A stretch of DNA of 64,000 nucleotides from Novosphingobium sp. FSW06-99 (GTDB lineage Bacteria > Pseudomonadota > Alphaproteobacteria > Sphingomonadales > Sphingomonadaceae): NCBI RefSeq assembly GCF_001519065.1, contig NZ_KQ954256.1, forward strand, positions 261,432-325,431, given 5' to 3'. A model generated the notes under the pieces. It was not told where the DNA came from, did no database searches, and was given only the letters and a program-made list of their open reading frames with translations. Of this stretch, positions 54,459-63,282 are shown in pieces (within the stretch, counting starts at the first letter, position 1; every line of letters begins with the position of its first letter). The translations under genes were made by a program, and so were the position numbers.

Positions 54459-55238
54459 TCAGTGCGCGAGAAGTAGCGGCAGCACCGACCGGTCGAGCAG
54501 CGCGCGCGACACCCCGCCCAGCAGCAATTCGCGCAGGCGGCTCTTGCCGAACAGCCCCATCACGATCAGCCCGGCCTCGATCTCGCGGGCAAAGGCCTCG
54601 ATTGTCGCCGAAATCGATCCCGTGGGTTCTGCCTCGTGGCATTCGGCATGGATGCCATGGCGCGACAGATAGCTGGCCGCATCGGCGGCGGGATAATCGT
54701 CGCCCTTTTCGCGCACCGTCAACAGATGCACCGCGCTTGCCAGCCGCAGTAGCGGGATCGACGCGCGCAAGGCCGCCGCGCTTTCATGCCCGCCGTCCCA
54801 GGCCACCACCACCGGCTTGTCGAATGCCAGCAACGGCGCGCCCTTGGGTACCGCCAGCACCGGCGCGCGCACGCCAAGGCCGATTTCTTCGAGCGTCGGA
54901 TCTTCCAGGCTGGTCACCACAATGTCGGTGAAACGCGCCGCGCTGGCCACGCCCTCGATCCGCCCTTCATCGACCACCACCACATCGAAAGCCACGTCCT
55001 GCGGCGCCAGCCGGGCATCGAGGTCGGTGGCCAGCCGTTCGTCCGACGCGCGCACCTGGTTGATCGCCTCGGCCGACAGCGCGGCGCCGCCAAACGGTTC
55101 CCACAAGGCCAGTTCGGCAAACGGCGTGGCGATCTGGAACGTGACATGGCCGCCGATCACCCGCGCCAGCGCCAGCGCGGTTTCAACGCGATCATCAAGC
55201 GTCGGGGAATTATCGACGGGGCACAAAATGGAGCGCAT
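54459..55238 (-). CDS. Universal stress protein, tandem UspA domains
   Basis: 259 residues from MRSILCPVDNSPTLDDRVET, with GGAGG 9 bases upstream. First Usp domain about 1–135. The second, about 145–259, shows VMGLFGKSRLRELLLGGVSRALL, the GxxG...G(S) nucleotide-binding pattern. Cytoplasmic; roles in stress or hypoxia survival are typical. An FNR/FixK-like box lies 56–69 bases upstream of the start, suggesting induction by low oxygen. Confidence 0.9.
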   Translation of the reverse strand: MRSILCPVDNSPTLDDRVETALALARVIGGHVTFQIATPFAELALWEPFGGAALSAEAINQVRASDERLATDLDARLAPQDVAFDVVVVDEGRIEGVASAARFTDIVVTSLEDPTLEEIGLGVRAPVLAVPKGAPLLAFDKPVVVAWDGGHESAAALRASIPLLRLASAVHLLTVREKGDDYPAADAASYLSRHGIHAECHEAEPTGSISATIEAFAREIEAGLIVMGLFGKSRLRELLLGGVSRALLDRSVLPLLLAH

Positions 55239-55293
55239 GGGGATCCTCCTTCGTTGTCGGTCACGGACTTGCGCCGGATGAATCGAGTCGGCC

Positions 55294-55307
55294 ATGATCC
55301 AGGTCAA
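55294..55307 (-). promoter_or_regulatory. FNR/FixK-like box upstream of the universal stress gene
   Basis: Minus-strand TTGACCTGGATCAT differs from the FNR/FixK consensus TTGAT-N4-ATCAA at two of ten conserved positions. It lies 56–69 bases before the universal stress protein start, and could also affect the divergent HAD gene. Confidence 0.6.
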
Positions 55308-55395
55308 TTCCGCGACTATTGACCCCTTGCCCGATTTAAGCGAGCCATTAAGAAGAAAATGGACCTGACAAGTCGTTGAAACAAGGGAAGGCAAG

Positions 55396-56055
55396 ATGGC
55401 CACAGCACAGCGGTTTCAGGCCGTCGTCTTCGATTTCGGCGGGGTGATCACCAGTTCGCCGTTCGAGGCGTTCAACCGGCTGGAGGCGGAACGCGGCCTG
55501 CCGCACGATTTCATCCGCCGCGTCAACGCCACCGATCCCGACAGCAATGCCTGGGCGCGGTTCGAACGCGCCGAAATCGATGCCGCCCAATTCGACGCGC
55601 TGTTCGCTGCCGAGGCACAGGCGCTCGGCCATCCGCTCGACGGCGCATCCGTGCTGGCGGTGCTGGCAGGGGCCGTGCGCCCGGCCATGGTCACCGCGCT
55701 CGATCGCCTGGCCGAGGCGGGCTATCGCCTGGCCTGCATCACCAACAATGTGCCCACCGGCCACGGTGCGGGCATGGCGCGCAGCGGCGACCGCGCCGAT
55801 GCGCTGGAGGCAGTGTTCGCGCGGTTCGAACATGTCATCGAAAGCTCGAAAGCGGGCGTGCGCAAGCCCGATCCACGCATCTATACGATGATGTGCGATC
55901 ATCTGGGCGTGCCGCCGCAGGCCTGCGTCTATCTCGACGATCTCGGCATCAACTGCAAACCCGCCAGCCAGCTTGGCATGCATGCCATCAAGGTGACCAG
56001 TGGTGAACAGGCGCTGGCCGACTTGTCGGCGGTGCTGGCCATCCCGTTGATTTAG
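55396..56055 (+). CDS. HAD-superfamily (class IA) hydrolase
   Basis: 219 residues. Motif I is [12 protein letters not shown]: the nucleophile Asp is present but the usual second Asp (DxD) is Gly, as in the YihX type. Motif II region [10 protein letters not shown], Lys in [14 protein letters not shown], and motif [16 protein letters not shown] are intact. It resembles the epoxide-hydrolase N-terminal-domain/ACAD10 phosphatases. Substrate unknown. Its stop overlaps the convergent LysR gene by 4 bases. Confidence 0.87.
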   Translation: MATAQRFQAVVFDFGGVITSSPFEAFNRLEAERGLPHDFIRRVNATDPDSNAWARFERAEIDAAQFDALFAAEAQALGHPLDGASVLAVLAGAVRPAMVTALDRLAEAGYRLACITNNVPTGHGAGMARSGDRADALEAVFARFEHVIESSKAGVRKPDPRIYTMMCDHLGVPPQACVYLDDLGINCKPASQLGMHAIKVTSGEQALADLSAVLAIPLI

Positions 56056-56927
56056 GGATCGATCTGCAAGAGCGACGCGCGGCGGAACAGTTCGAGCACC
56101 AGCGGGTCGCGTTCGGTTTCGCGGATCGCGGCTTCGAACTGCAACTGACGGCGCGGGCGCGGTGCCACTTCGACCAGCGCGCCGCTGGCCAGATCGGCGC
56201 GCACCATCGTTTCGGGCATCACCGCCGCGCCGCACCCGGCCAGCACGATATCGATCAGCGTGCGCACGTTGTCGCACGTCGCCACCGCACGCGCGGATAT
56301 CCCGGTCTGCGCCAGGCATTCATGCGTTACCGCGTTGAGCGGCGAACTGGCGGGCAGCGCCCAGATCGGGATCGGGTCCCGGCTCGGCGCGATCGTCGCC
56401 GCCGTGGCCGCGCTGGCGGCAAACACCAGTGCCACCGCGCCGATCGGCGCGGTGCGGATGCCCGGATTGGCCACCGGCCCGGCCAGAAACACCAGATCGC
56501 TGCGCCCCGCCATCAATTGCTGCACCATGCGCGTGGTCAGATCGAGTTCCACCTCCAGCGTGACGCCGGGCAGATCGCGTTCGACATCGCGCACAAACCC
56601 CGGCAGGCACCCCGCGGCGGCGATCTCGCCCGCGCCCACCCGCACCACGCCGGCCACCCCGGCAAAGCCGCTGGCCCTGGTCAGCGCGCGTTCGAACCCC
56701 GCGCACAGCGGTTCAACTTCGCGCACCAAATCGCGTCCACGCGCGGTCAGCACCATCACCCGCCCCTCGCGGCGGAACAGTGCGACGCCAAGCTGATCCT
56801 CGATCTCGCGCACCCGCGCCGAAATCGCCGGCTGGGTGGTGTTCAACCGCTCCGCCGCAGCGCGAAACGTGCCGAGCCGGGCAATCCACAGCAGGGTGTC
56901 GAAGTGATAGATGGCCAATCGAGACAT
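56052..56927 (-). CDS. LysR-type regulator, likely controlling scoAB
   Basis: 291 residues from [21 protein letters not shown]-terminal winged helix-turn-helix: [20 protein letters not shown]. The C-terminal effector domain runs from about 90. It is divergent from scoA with 90 bases between, the standard layout for a LysR protein and its target operon. The inducer is not evident; a ketone-body or 3-oxoacid signal would fit the target. Confidence 0.9.
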   Translation of the reverse strand: MSRLAIYHFDTLLWIARLGTFRAAAERLNTTQPAISARVREIEDQLGVALFRREGRVMVLTARGRDLVREVEPLCAGFERALTRASGFAGVAGVVRVGAGEIAAAGCLPGFVRDVERDLPGVTLEVELDLTTRMVQQLMAGRSDLVFLAGPVANPGIRTAPIGAVALVFAASAATAATIAPSRDPIPIWALPASSPLNAVTHECLAQTGISARAVATCDNVRTLIDIVLAGCGAAVMPETMVRADLASGALVEVAPRPRRQLQFEAAIRETERDPLVLELFRRASLLQIDP

Positions 56928-56936
56928 GCCCAAGTC

Positions 56937-56952
56937 TTATCGGATTTCATAA
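56937..56952. promoter_or_regulatory. LysR-type operator candidate
   Basis: TTAT-CGGATTTC-ATAA, an interrupted palindrome containing the T-N11-A pattern, centred about 75 bases before scoA and just outside the LysR gene start. The position is typical of a LysR recognition site. Confidence 0.5.
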
Positions 56953-57017
56953 AAAAGTATCGCTGTTTTCGATTGATGGACGCGCATAGGATGGCGCCAA
57001 CTCGATGGGAGAGATTC

Positions 57018-57728
57018 ATGGCCAACAAGCTCTATCCCGACGCCGCAGCCGCGCTTGACGGCGTGTTGCGCGACGGATTGCTGATTGCGTGCGGGGGCTT
57101 TGGCCTGTGCGGCGTGCCCGAACGGCTGCTCGACGCGGTGCGCGATGCGGGCGTGAAGGATCTGACCTTTGCCTCGAACAACGCTGGGATCGACAACGAA
57201 GGCATCGGCAAGCTGTTGCGCACGCGGCAGGTCAAGAAGATGATTTCGTCCTATGTCGGCGAAAACAAGGAATTCGAACGGCAATATCTGTCGGGCGAGC
57301 TTGAGGTCGAATTCTGCCCGCAGGGCACCCTGGCCGAACGCATGCGCGCAGGCGGCGCGGGCATCCCCGGTTTCTATACCAAGACCGGCGTCGGCACGCT
57401 GGTGGCCGAGGGCAAGGAAGTAAAGAATTTCGACGGGCAGGACTACATCCTCGAACGCGGCATCTTTGCCGACCTGGCGCTGGTCAAGGCGTGGAAGGCG
57501 GATGAAACCGGCAACGTGGTGTTCCGCAAGACCGCGCGCAATTTCAACGTGCCGGCCGCGCAATGCGGCAAGATCTGTGTGGTCGAAGTCGAAGAGATCG
57601 TGCCCACAGGCAGTCTCGACCCCGACGCCATCCATCTGCCCGGTGTCTATGTGCAGCGCCTGATCGTCGGCGCGCCCTATGACAAGAAGATCGAATTCCG
57701 CACCACCCGCGCACGGGAGAACGCATGA
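57018..57728 (+). CDS. scoA: 3-oxoacid CoA-transferase subunit A
   Basis: 236 residues from [20 protein letters not shown]. CoA-transferase family I alpha subunit: [34 protein letters not shown], and [19 protein letters not shown]. With ScoB it moves CoA from succinyl-CoA to acetoacetate or a related 3-oxoacid, feeding ketone-body-type compounds into central metabolism. The stop is overlapped by the scoB start. Confidence 0.94.
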   Translation: MANKLYPDAAAALDGVLRDGLLIACGGFGLCGVPERLLDAVRDAGVKDLTFASNNAGIDNEGIGKLLRTRQVKKMISSYVGENKEFERQYLSGELEVEFCPQGTLAERMRAGGAGIPGFYTKTGVGTLVAEGKEVKNFDGQDYILERGIFADLALVKAWKADETGNVVFRKTARNFNVPAAQCGKICVVEVEEIVPTGSLDPDAIHLPGVYVQRLIVGAPYDKKIEFRTTRARENA

Positions 57729-58363
57729 TGCCCTGGACCCGCGACGAAATGGCCGCCCGCGCCGCGCGCGAATTGCAGGACGGGTTCTATGTGAACCTGG
57801 GCATCGGCATCCCGACACTGGTGGCCAACCACATCCCCGCCGGGATGACGGTGACGCTGCAATCGGAAAACGGCATGCTGGGCATCGGCCCGTTCCCTTA
57901 TGACGAAGACGTTGATCCCGACCTGATCAACGCCGGCAAGCAGACCATCAGCGAACTGCCGCAATCGGCCTATTTCGACAGCGCCGCCAGCTTTGCGATG
58001 ATCCGTGGCGGGCATATCGACCTGACCGTGCTGGGCGCGATGGAAGTGTCGGAAACGGGCGACATCGCCAACTGGATGGTGCCCGGCAAGATGATCAAGG
58101 GCATGGGCGGCGCGATGGATCTGGTCGCGGGCGTCAAAAAGATCATCGTGGTGATGGAACACAACGCCAAGGACGGCAGCCCCAAGTTCATCCCCGCCTG
58201 CACCCTGCCACTGACCGGGGTGGGTGTGGTCGACATGATCGTCACCGACCTTGCGGTGTTTGCGCGCCCGGATCATGCCAGCCCGTTCCATCTGGTTGAA
58301 CTGGCCCCCGGCGTCACCGCGCAAGACGTGGCCGCCAGGACCACCGCGCATTACGTGGCGTGA
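57725..58363 (+). CDS. scoB: 3-oxoacid CoA-transferase subunit B
   Basis: 212 residues. Beta-subunit signature [18 protein letters not shown] and the active-site Glu in [14 protein letters not shown], which forms the glutamyl-CoA thioester. Also [20 protein letters not shown]. Four-base overlap with scoA and one-base overlap with the following GST gene, so all three are probably co-expressed under the divergent LysR protein. Confidence 0.95.
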   Translation: MMPWTRDEMAARAARELQDGFYVNLGIGIPTLVANHIPAGMTVTLQSENGMLGIGPFPYDEDVDPDLINAGKQTISELPQSAYFDSAASFAMIRGGHIDLTVLGAMEVSETGDIANWMVPGKMIKGMGGAMDLVAGVKKIIVVMEHNAKDGSPKFIPACTLPLTGVGVVDMIVTDLAVFARPDHASPFHLVELAPGVTAQDVAARTTAHYVA

Positions 58364-59046
58364 TGGTTACGCTGGTCACCGCCAACCGCAACTATTCAAG
58401 CTGGTCGCTGCGTCCGTGGGTGCTGATGCGTGCGCTGGGAATGGCCTTCGAAGACCGCATCGAGCCCTTTGCAAAGCCGGTGAACTGGCAGGAATTCCGC
58501 GCCTTTTCGCCCAGTGGACAAGTGCCCGTGCTGATCGACGGCGATGTCACGGTGTGGGATTCGCTGGGTATCACACTGTACCTGGCCGATCGCCACGACG
58601 GGATCTGGCCGACCGACCCCACTGCCCGTGCCTTTGCGCAATGCGTGGTGGCCGAAATGCACGGCGGGTTTTCCGCGCTGCGCAACCGCTGCACGATGAA
58701 TGTGGGCGTGCGCGCCGCGCTGGCCGAAATCCCTGCCGATCTGGCGCGCGATGTGGCCCGCATCACCGAGATCTTTGCCGAAGGGCTTGATCGGTTCGGC
58801 GGGCCCTGGCTGGCCGGTGCCGATTTCACCGCCGCCGACGCCTTCTATGCCCCGGTCGCGTTCCGCATCCGCACGTATGGGCTGAATGTCGGTGCCAAAG
58901 GCGCGCAATGGGTCGAAACCGTGCTGGCCCACCCGGCGATGGTCGAATGGGAACGCGCCGCGCTGACCGAAACCTGGCGCGAGGCCGAGCACGAGGCCGA
59001 TCTGGCGCGGTGCGGCCGCGTCACCGCCGACTATCGCGCGCAATGA
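58363..59046 (+). CDS. Glutathione S-transferase family protein (second paralogue)
   Basis: 227 residues from [21 protein letters not shown]-terminal thioredoxin fold with SSWSLR, GQVPVLIDGDVTVWDSLGIT, and an all-helical C-terminal domain with GPWLAGADFTAADAFYAPVA. It resembles the GST at 47001–47666 in motif and layout. Its start overlaps the scoB stop (TGATG). A link to organic-acid catabolism is possible from context only. Confidence 0.88.
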   Translation: MVTLVTANRNYSSWSLRPWVLMRALGMAFEDRIEPFAKPVNWQEFRAFSPSGQVPVLIDGDVTVWDSLGITLYLADRHDGIWPTDPTARAFAQCVVAEMHGGFSALRNRCTMNVGVRAALAEIPADLARDVARITEIFAEGLDRFGGPWLAGADFTAADAFYAPVAFRIRTYGLNVGAKGAQWVETVLAHPAMVEWERAALTETWREAEHEADLARCGRVTADYRAQ

Positions 59047-59406
59047 TCACGGCGCGTCGTTGACATATTGCGAGGCGACCAGCCAGCCCTTGAACGGGCG
59101 GAGCGAACCGAGGCAACCAAGGGCCAGGATGGGCGCCGACACCAGCGCGTGAACCCACCAGGGCGGCGAAAACGTGACCTCAAGCCAGACCGCGACGAAC
59201 ACCAGCGGAAACGCGGTGATGCACAGCGCAAAGAACGCCGGGCCATCGTCGGCATGCGCAAAGCCATAGTCGAGCCCGCAGGCGGGACAGCGATCGACCA
59301 GTTTGAGCCAGCCCCGGAACATCGACGCCTGGCTGCATCTGGGACAAGTGCCGCGCCAGCCCGACCGCACGATGAACCTGAGCTTTTCATTGCCGAGCAA
59401 GCCCAT
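59047..59406 (-). CDS. DUF983 zinc-finger membrane protein
   Basis: 119 residues from MGLLGNEKLRFIVRSGWRGT. Two CxxC pairs (CPRC and CPAC) about 19 residues apart form the zinc-ribbon characteristic of DUF983, followed by two membrane helices. Function unknown; in alphaproteobacteria relatives are sometimes found near cytochrome-oxidase genes, which are absent here. Its stop abuts the GST stop. Confidence 0.88.
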   Translation of the reverse strand: MGLLGNEKLRFIVRSGWRGTCPRCSQASMFRGWLKLVDRCPACGLDYGFAHADDGPAFFALCITAFPLVFVAVWLEVTFSPPWWVHALVSAPILALGCLGSLRPFKGWLVASQYVNDAP

Positions 59407-59518
59407 GCTGCATCTCCCGCGCGTTGATTTGGGGGGACCGTAGGCCATTGCACCATGGCCCGGCAAGCCGTTCGACTTGGCGCGCATTGCCGTGTAAGGC
59501 CGCGCGCGGGGGAGAGGC

Positions 59519-60133
59519 ATGATCGAGACGACCAGCACACCAGCCATCGGCACGCTGTCGCGATGGACGCGCGCGGCGCTGTTGACGTTTTACCGCCGCC
59601 AGGGCTGGCGCGCGGTGGGCACGCCGCCGCCGGGCGGGCGCTATGTGATCATTGCCGCGCCGCACACGTCGAACTGGGATTTCGTCTATTTCCTGGGGCT
59701 GGCGGGCGAACTTGGGCTCGATCTGCATTTCATGGCCAAGGACAGCCTGTTCCGCTGGCCGATCGGCGGCTTCATGCGCGACATGGGGGGTATTGCGGTC
59801 AACCGGTCGGGCCGTCACGACATGGTGGCGGCGATGATCGCCGAATTCGCACGGCGCGACCGCTTTGCGCTGACCATCGCGCCCGAAGGCACGCGCAGCA
59901 AAGTCGGCACCTGGCGGACCGGGTTCTACCATATCGCGCTCGGCGCCGGGGTGCCGATGGTGATCGGCATGATGGACTATGCCAGACGCACCGGCGGCCT
60001 GGGCCCGGCGATCATGCCCACCGGCGATTACGCCGCCGACATGAAACTGGTGGTCGAGGCCTATCGCGATGTCACCCCGCGCCATCCCGAGCGCGCGACC
60101 CGCGATTTCGGCACGCTCAGGTCGGCGGATTGA
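59519..60133 (+). CDS. PlsC-like lysophospholipid acyltransferase family protein
   Basis: 204 residues. Motif I HTSNWD (canonical HX4D), motif II region [14 protein letters not shown], and motif [23 protein letters not shown]. No clear membrane helix beyond a short hydrophobic patch. It differs from the plsC at 25764–26480 and belongs to the group of short acyltransferases without assigned acceptor. It overlaps the convergent ferredoxin gene by 17 bases. Confidence 0.85.
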   Translation: MIETTSTPAIGTLSRWTRAALLTFYRRQGWRAVGTPPPGGRYVIIAAPHTSNWDFVYFLGLAGELGLDLHFMAKDSLFRWPIGGFMRDMGGIAVNRSGRHDMVAAMIAEFARRDRFALTIAPEGTRSKVGTWRTGFYHIALGAGVPMVIGMMDYARRTGGLGPAIMPTGDYAADMKLVVEAYRDVTPRHPERATRDFGTLRSAD

Positions 60134-60485
60134 GGCGGTATTCCTCGACCGGGCGGCCTTCGCCCAGGTGTTCGACGATGATCCGTTCGAGCACCTCCGG
60201 GGTACACGAATGGTACCAGACGCCGTCAGGATAGACCACCGCGACCGGCCCGGCGACACAGACGCGCAGGCACCCGGCCTTGTTGCGCAACACACCCGCC
60301 GATCCGCCCAGCCCTAGCTCGCCCAGCCGCCGTTTCAGATAGGACCAGCTTTGCTGGCCCTGCTTGCGCGGCGCACACTTGTCCTTTTCGGGATCGACGC
60401 ACAGGAAAATGTGCCGCTGCGTCGTGAAACCGCCCAGTTTGGCCAGCGCGCTTTCGGCCTCGGCAACGCGATCGGCCTTTGCCAT
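60117..60485 (-). CDS. Thioredoxin-like [2Fe-2S] ferredoxin
   Basis: 122 residues from [20 protein letters not shown]. Cysteine pattern CVDPEKDKC then GCLRVC (four ligands) matches the Shethna-type thioredoxin-like 2Fe-2S family. Electron carrier of unknown partner, cytoplasmic. It directly adjoins popZ, whose stop codon it shares bases with; both are on the minus strand. Confidence 0.88.
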   Translation of the reverse strand: MAKADRVAEAESALAKLGGFTTQRHIFLCVDPEKDKCAPRKQGQQSWSYLKRRLGELGLGGSAGVLRNKAGCLRVCVAGPVAVVYPDGVWYHSCTPEVLERIIVEHLGEGRPVEEYRLNPPT

Positions 60486-60967
60486 CATGCCTTTTTTCGC
60501 ACGATCCGGGCGATTTCGGCCGCTACCAGCCGGTCGACCAGCGGCGGCAAGTGCTGATCGAGCCATTCGGCCAGCATCGGACGCAACATTTCGCGCACCA
60601 GACTTTCAAGCGAGGTTTCGCCCGAACGCACGATCTGCGGCTGCACACCAGGGGCCGACAGCATCGCCAGCGCGGCCAGCGAATCGTGCATCGTCGACAC
60701 CGTGGTTTCGCTCAGCAGCGGGCTGTCGGCGCCGGTGTCGGCCACCGGTTCGGCACCCAGCACTTGCGCGGCCACCTCGCTCAGGTCGAGCACGTCGAAA
60801 CGGTCGCGCAACGCGGCATCGGCACCGGCGGAATGGGCATTGGCGGATTGGGTATTGGCGGCTGGGTCGCGCCGCGCGGTTTCCACGCGGTTGTCGCGCG
60901 CGATCACTTTCTTGATCGACGCAAGAATCTCTTCAACTGAGGGTTCACCCGCCTGGCGCATGCTCAT
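60485..60967 (-). CDS. popZ: PopZ-family pole-organising protein (DUF2497)
   Basis: About 160 residues; a start at 60967 ([15 protein letters not shown]) or 60961 (MRQAG) is favoured. The two conserved ends of PopZ are present: the N-terminal helix [17 protein letters not shown] and the C-terminal oligomerisation block [20 protein letters not shown] with [10 protein letters not shown]. The middle is acidic and poorly conserved, as in the family. PopZ forms a polar matrix that anchors ParB–centromere complexes and cell-cycle regulators. Confidence 0.9.
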   Translation of the reverse strand: MSMRQAGEPSVEEILASIKKVIARDNRVETARRDPAANTQSANAHSAGADAALRDRFDVLDLSEVAAQVLGAEPVADTGADSPLLSETTVSTMHDSLAALAMLSAPGVQPQIVRSGETSLESLVREMLRPMLAEWLDQHLPPLVDRLVAAEIARIVRKKA

Positions 60968-61044
60968 TCTATCCCCGAACCGCAAAGACCGCCGCAGCTA
61001 ACGCCGAATCGACCGCCCCATCAAGCCTTTGTCACGGCGCATTA

Positions 61045-62523
61045 TCACGGAAGCGCGCGCTGCGGAACCGTGGCGTCCTGTGCCGGGGTGGTGTCGGTCG
61101 GGGTCGACTGACGAACCGGAGCGGGATCGCGGTGCCAGTCGTTGGCATCGCCCGCATCGCGATCATAATGCGTCTGCGGGTCATAGAGCGCGGCGCCCAG
61201 GTCTTCATCGAGCGCCAGATCCCTGGCCTGCGCCTTGCCCATCGCGGCCAGCAGGTTGAAGCCTGCGACATAGGCGTTGCGCTGCGCGGTCACCAGGTTG
61301 ACCTCGGCGTTGACCAGTTCCTGTTCGGCATCGAGGATGTTGAGAATGGTGCGGTTGCCCACGGTGTTTTCCGCGCGCACGCCTTCCAGGCTCAGTTTCG
61401 CCGCGGCAACCGCGGTTTCATTCAGCCCGATCGAATCGTTGGCCGCCCGCCACGCGGCAAAGTCGGCGCGCACGGTGGCGATCACTTCGCGTTCGACCGA
61501 AATCTCGTGCTCGTCGGCGGCGCCTTCGTTGGCCTGGGCCTGGCGAATCTGCGCGCTGGGCAAGCCACCCTGATAGAGCGGGATGGTCGCCTGCAATCCG
61601 ATCTGCGCAGTGCCGGTGTGCGGCAACGTGCCCAGTTCGACCGCCTGCGCGGGCAGGGTGCCCAGATAGTTGGTATAGGCGGTCGATCCCACCATCGCCA
61701 CTTTGGGCAGGCGCGAGGCATCGGCGGTCTTCACGTCATAGCCCGCCGCCTTGGTCGCCAGCCGGGCCGCGACCAGATCGGGATTGGTGTCGAGCGCGAA
61801 TTCCACCGCTTCATCGGGCGCCTTGGGCAAGCCGATCAGCGGCGGCGGGGTTTCGAGCGCGCCGGGGGCATGACCGACCTCCTGAATATAATGTTCGCGC
61901 GCGGCGATCAGGTTGGATTCGGCGGTGCGCAGCGTGGCGCGCCCTTGCGCCAGCCGCGAATTCGACTGCGCCACGTCGGTGCGGGTGACATCGCCGATTT
62001 CAAACCGGTCGCTGGTCGCCTTCAGGTTGACTTCGAGCACTTGCACGTTGTTGCGGTTGAGCGCGACAATCGCGGTGTTGAGCGTGACATCGAGATAGGC
62101 CGCGACGACCTGTGAAAACACGCTGATCTCGGTGCTGCGCAGCGTGGCCTGGCCCTGCTTGACGCGCACTTTGGCCGCATCGATCGCGCTGCGCACGCCG
62201 CCACCCGAATAGAGCGGCACGTTTACCGAAGTGTTCGCCTGGAACGTGTCGGTGGGATAGAAATCATAGGCACCATAGGCCAGCTTTTCGAGGGTCTTGG
62301 TATAGCTTACCGAACCTTGCAGGCTGGGCAGCCCGGCCGCACGCGCGATCGGCACGTTTTCATCGGTGCCGCGCTGGGTGGCGCGCGCCGAGGCCAGGTC
62401 GGGGTTGTTCTTGTAGGCGGCGACCAGCGCCTCGCGCAGTGTTTCGGCCTGCGCCCATCCCGGCGCCGCGATGATTGCCACACCGATCAACCACCGCGCC
62501 CATTGCCCCCCCCGGCGTGGCAT
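61045..62523 (-). CDS. tolC: TolC-family outer-membrane efflux protein
   Basis: 492 residues. Signal peptide MPRRGGQWARWLIGVAIIAA ending near WAQA. Two internally similar halves each with long helices: ETLREALVAAYKNNPDLAS early and VEFALDTNPDLVAARLATKA in the second half, plus the late NILDAEQELVNAEVNLVTAQ. It forms the trimeric outer-membrane duct for efflux pumps or type I secretion. No pump genes adjoin it. Five bases after the pcm-like gene. Confidence 0.93.
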   Translation of the reverse strand: MPRRGGQWARWLIGVAIIAAPGWAQAETLREALVAAYKNNPDLASARATQRGTDENVPIARAAGLPSLQGSVSYTKTLEKLAYGAYDFYPTDTFQANTSVNVPLYSGGGVRSAIDAAKVRVKQGQATLRSTEISVFSQVVAAYLDVTLNTAIVALNRNNVQVLEVNLKATSDRFEIGDVTRTDVAQSNSRLAQGRATLRTAESNLIAAREHYIQEVGHAPGALETPPPLIGLPKAPDEAVEFALDTNPDLVAARLATKAAGYDVKTADASRLPKVAMVGSTAYTNYLGTLPAQAVELGTLPHTGTAQIGLQATIPLYQGGLPSAQIRQAQANEGAADEHEISVEREVIATVRADFAAWRAANDSIGLNETAVAAAKLSLEGVRAENTVGNRTILNILDAEQELVNAEVNLVTAQRNAYVAGFNLLAAMGKAQARDLALDEDLGAALYDPQTHYDRDAGDANDWHRDPAPVRQSTPTDTTPAQDATVPQRALP

Positions 62524-62528
62524 TGCGT

Positions 62529-63119
62529 TTAGAAACTCCAGCTTTTCTTAGCCGCAAATTCGGGCAGCGGGGCAAAGTCGGCCTCACCCAGGCGGGTGAA
62601 CACCAGTTCGCCGGCCGCACGACGACCGATTGCCAGCCGCGCCACGCCGCGTTCGATCAGGCCCGTCACCACCCGGCCCTGATCGGCCAGCACGGCGGCA
62701 AGCCCGGCGGGCGCGACTTCGATCGCGCCATCGATCAGCACCAGCGAATAGGGTGCCGCCGCCGTCCAGTCGCCGTCGGGCGCGGCTACGGTTACCCGCG
62801 CGGCCAATTGCGCGGCGAGCGCGCCGAGATAGGTCCCGGGCTTGCCGATCACCAGTACGTGGTCGTCGGCGACCGGCACTGCGGCGGTCAGCATCTGCCC
62901 ATGCGTCAACGCCGGGGCGAGCACTGTACCATCGCCCAGCGGCACGGCGCGGTCGATATAGGCAATCGCGCGGGCCGCATCGGGCACGTAATCTTCGCGC
63001 GGCAATGCGGCAAATGCGGTCAGGATGGCCGGATCGTTCACCCCGCTGACTCGCAACTGGCTGTCGATCATCGCGCGGCGTGCCGCATCAAACCCCACGC
63101 GGTCTTGCACCAAGGTCAT
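62529..63119 (-). CDS. Protein-L-isoaspartate O-methyltransferase-like, degenerate SAM site
   Basis: 196 residues from MTLVQDRVGFDAARRAMIDS. The opening and ALPREDYVPDAARAIAYIDR follow PIMT (Pcm) closely, but the SAM-binding motif I, normally G-x-G-S-G-Y, reads VIGKPGTYLGALAAQLA and the acidic residue after it is not evident. It may not be a true isoaspartyl methyltransferase. It sits 5 bases before tolC, a pairing seen in sphingomonads, and is divergent from the fumarase. Confidence 0.82.
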   Translation of the reverse strand: MTLVQDRVGFDAARRAMIDSQLRVSGVNDPAILTAFAALPREDYVPDAARAIAYIDRAVPLGDGTVLAPALTHGQMLTAAVPVADDHVLVIGKPGTYLGALAAQLAARVTVAAPDGDWTAAAPYSLVLIDGAIEVAPAGLAAVLADQGRVVTGLIERGVARLAIGRRAAGELVFTRLGEADFAPLPEFAAKKSWSF

Positions 63120-63282
63120 GAATTCCCTCGTTAGCTGATGTCCGGACGCACTGGCGCCGCACAAGACTTGTTGCCAAAGCCCTAGATTATCATGCGACGC
63201 GCGCCAAGTTATTTGCATGTCGTCCGTCGAGGCGTAAGGGCGTTCGTCGAGTGCCCGTGCCACAGCAAAGGTGACAAGACAC

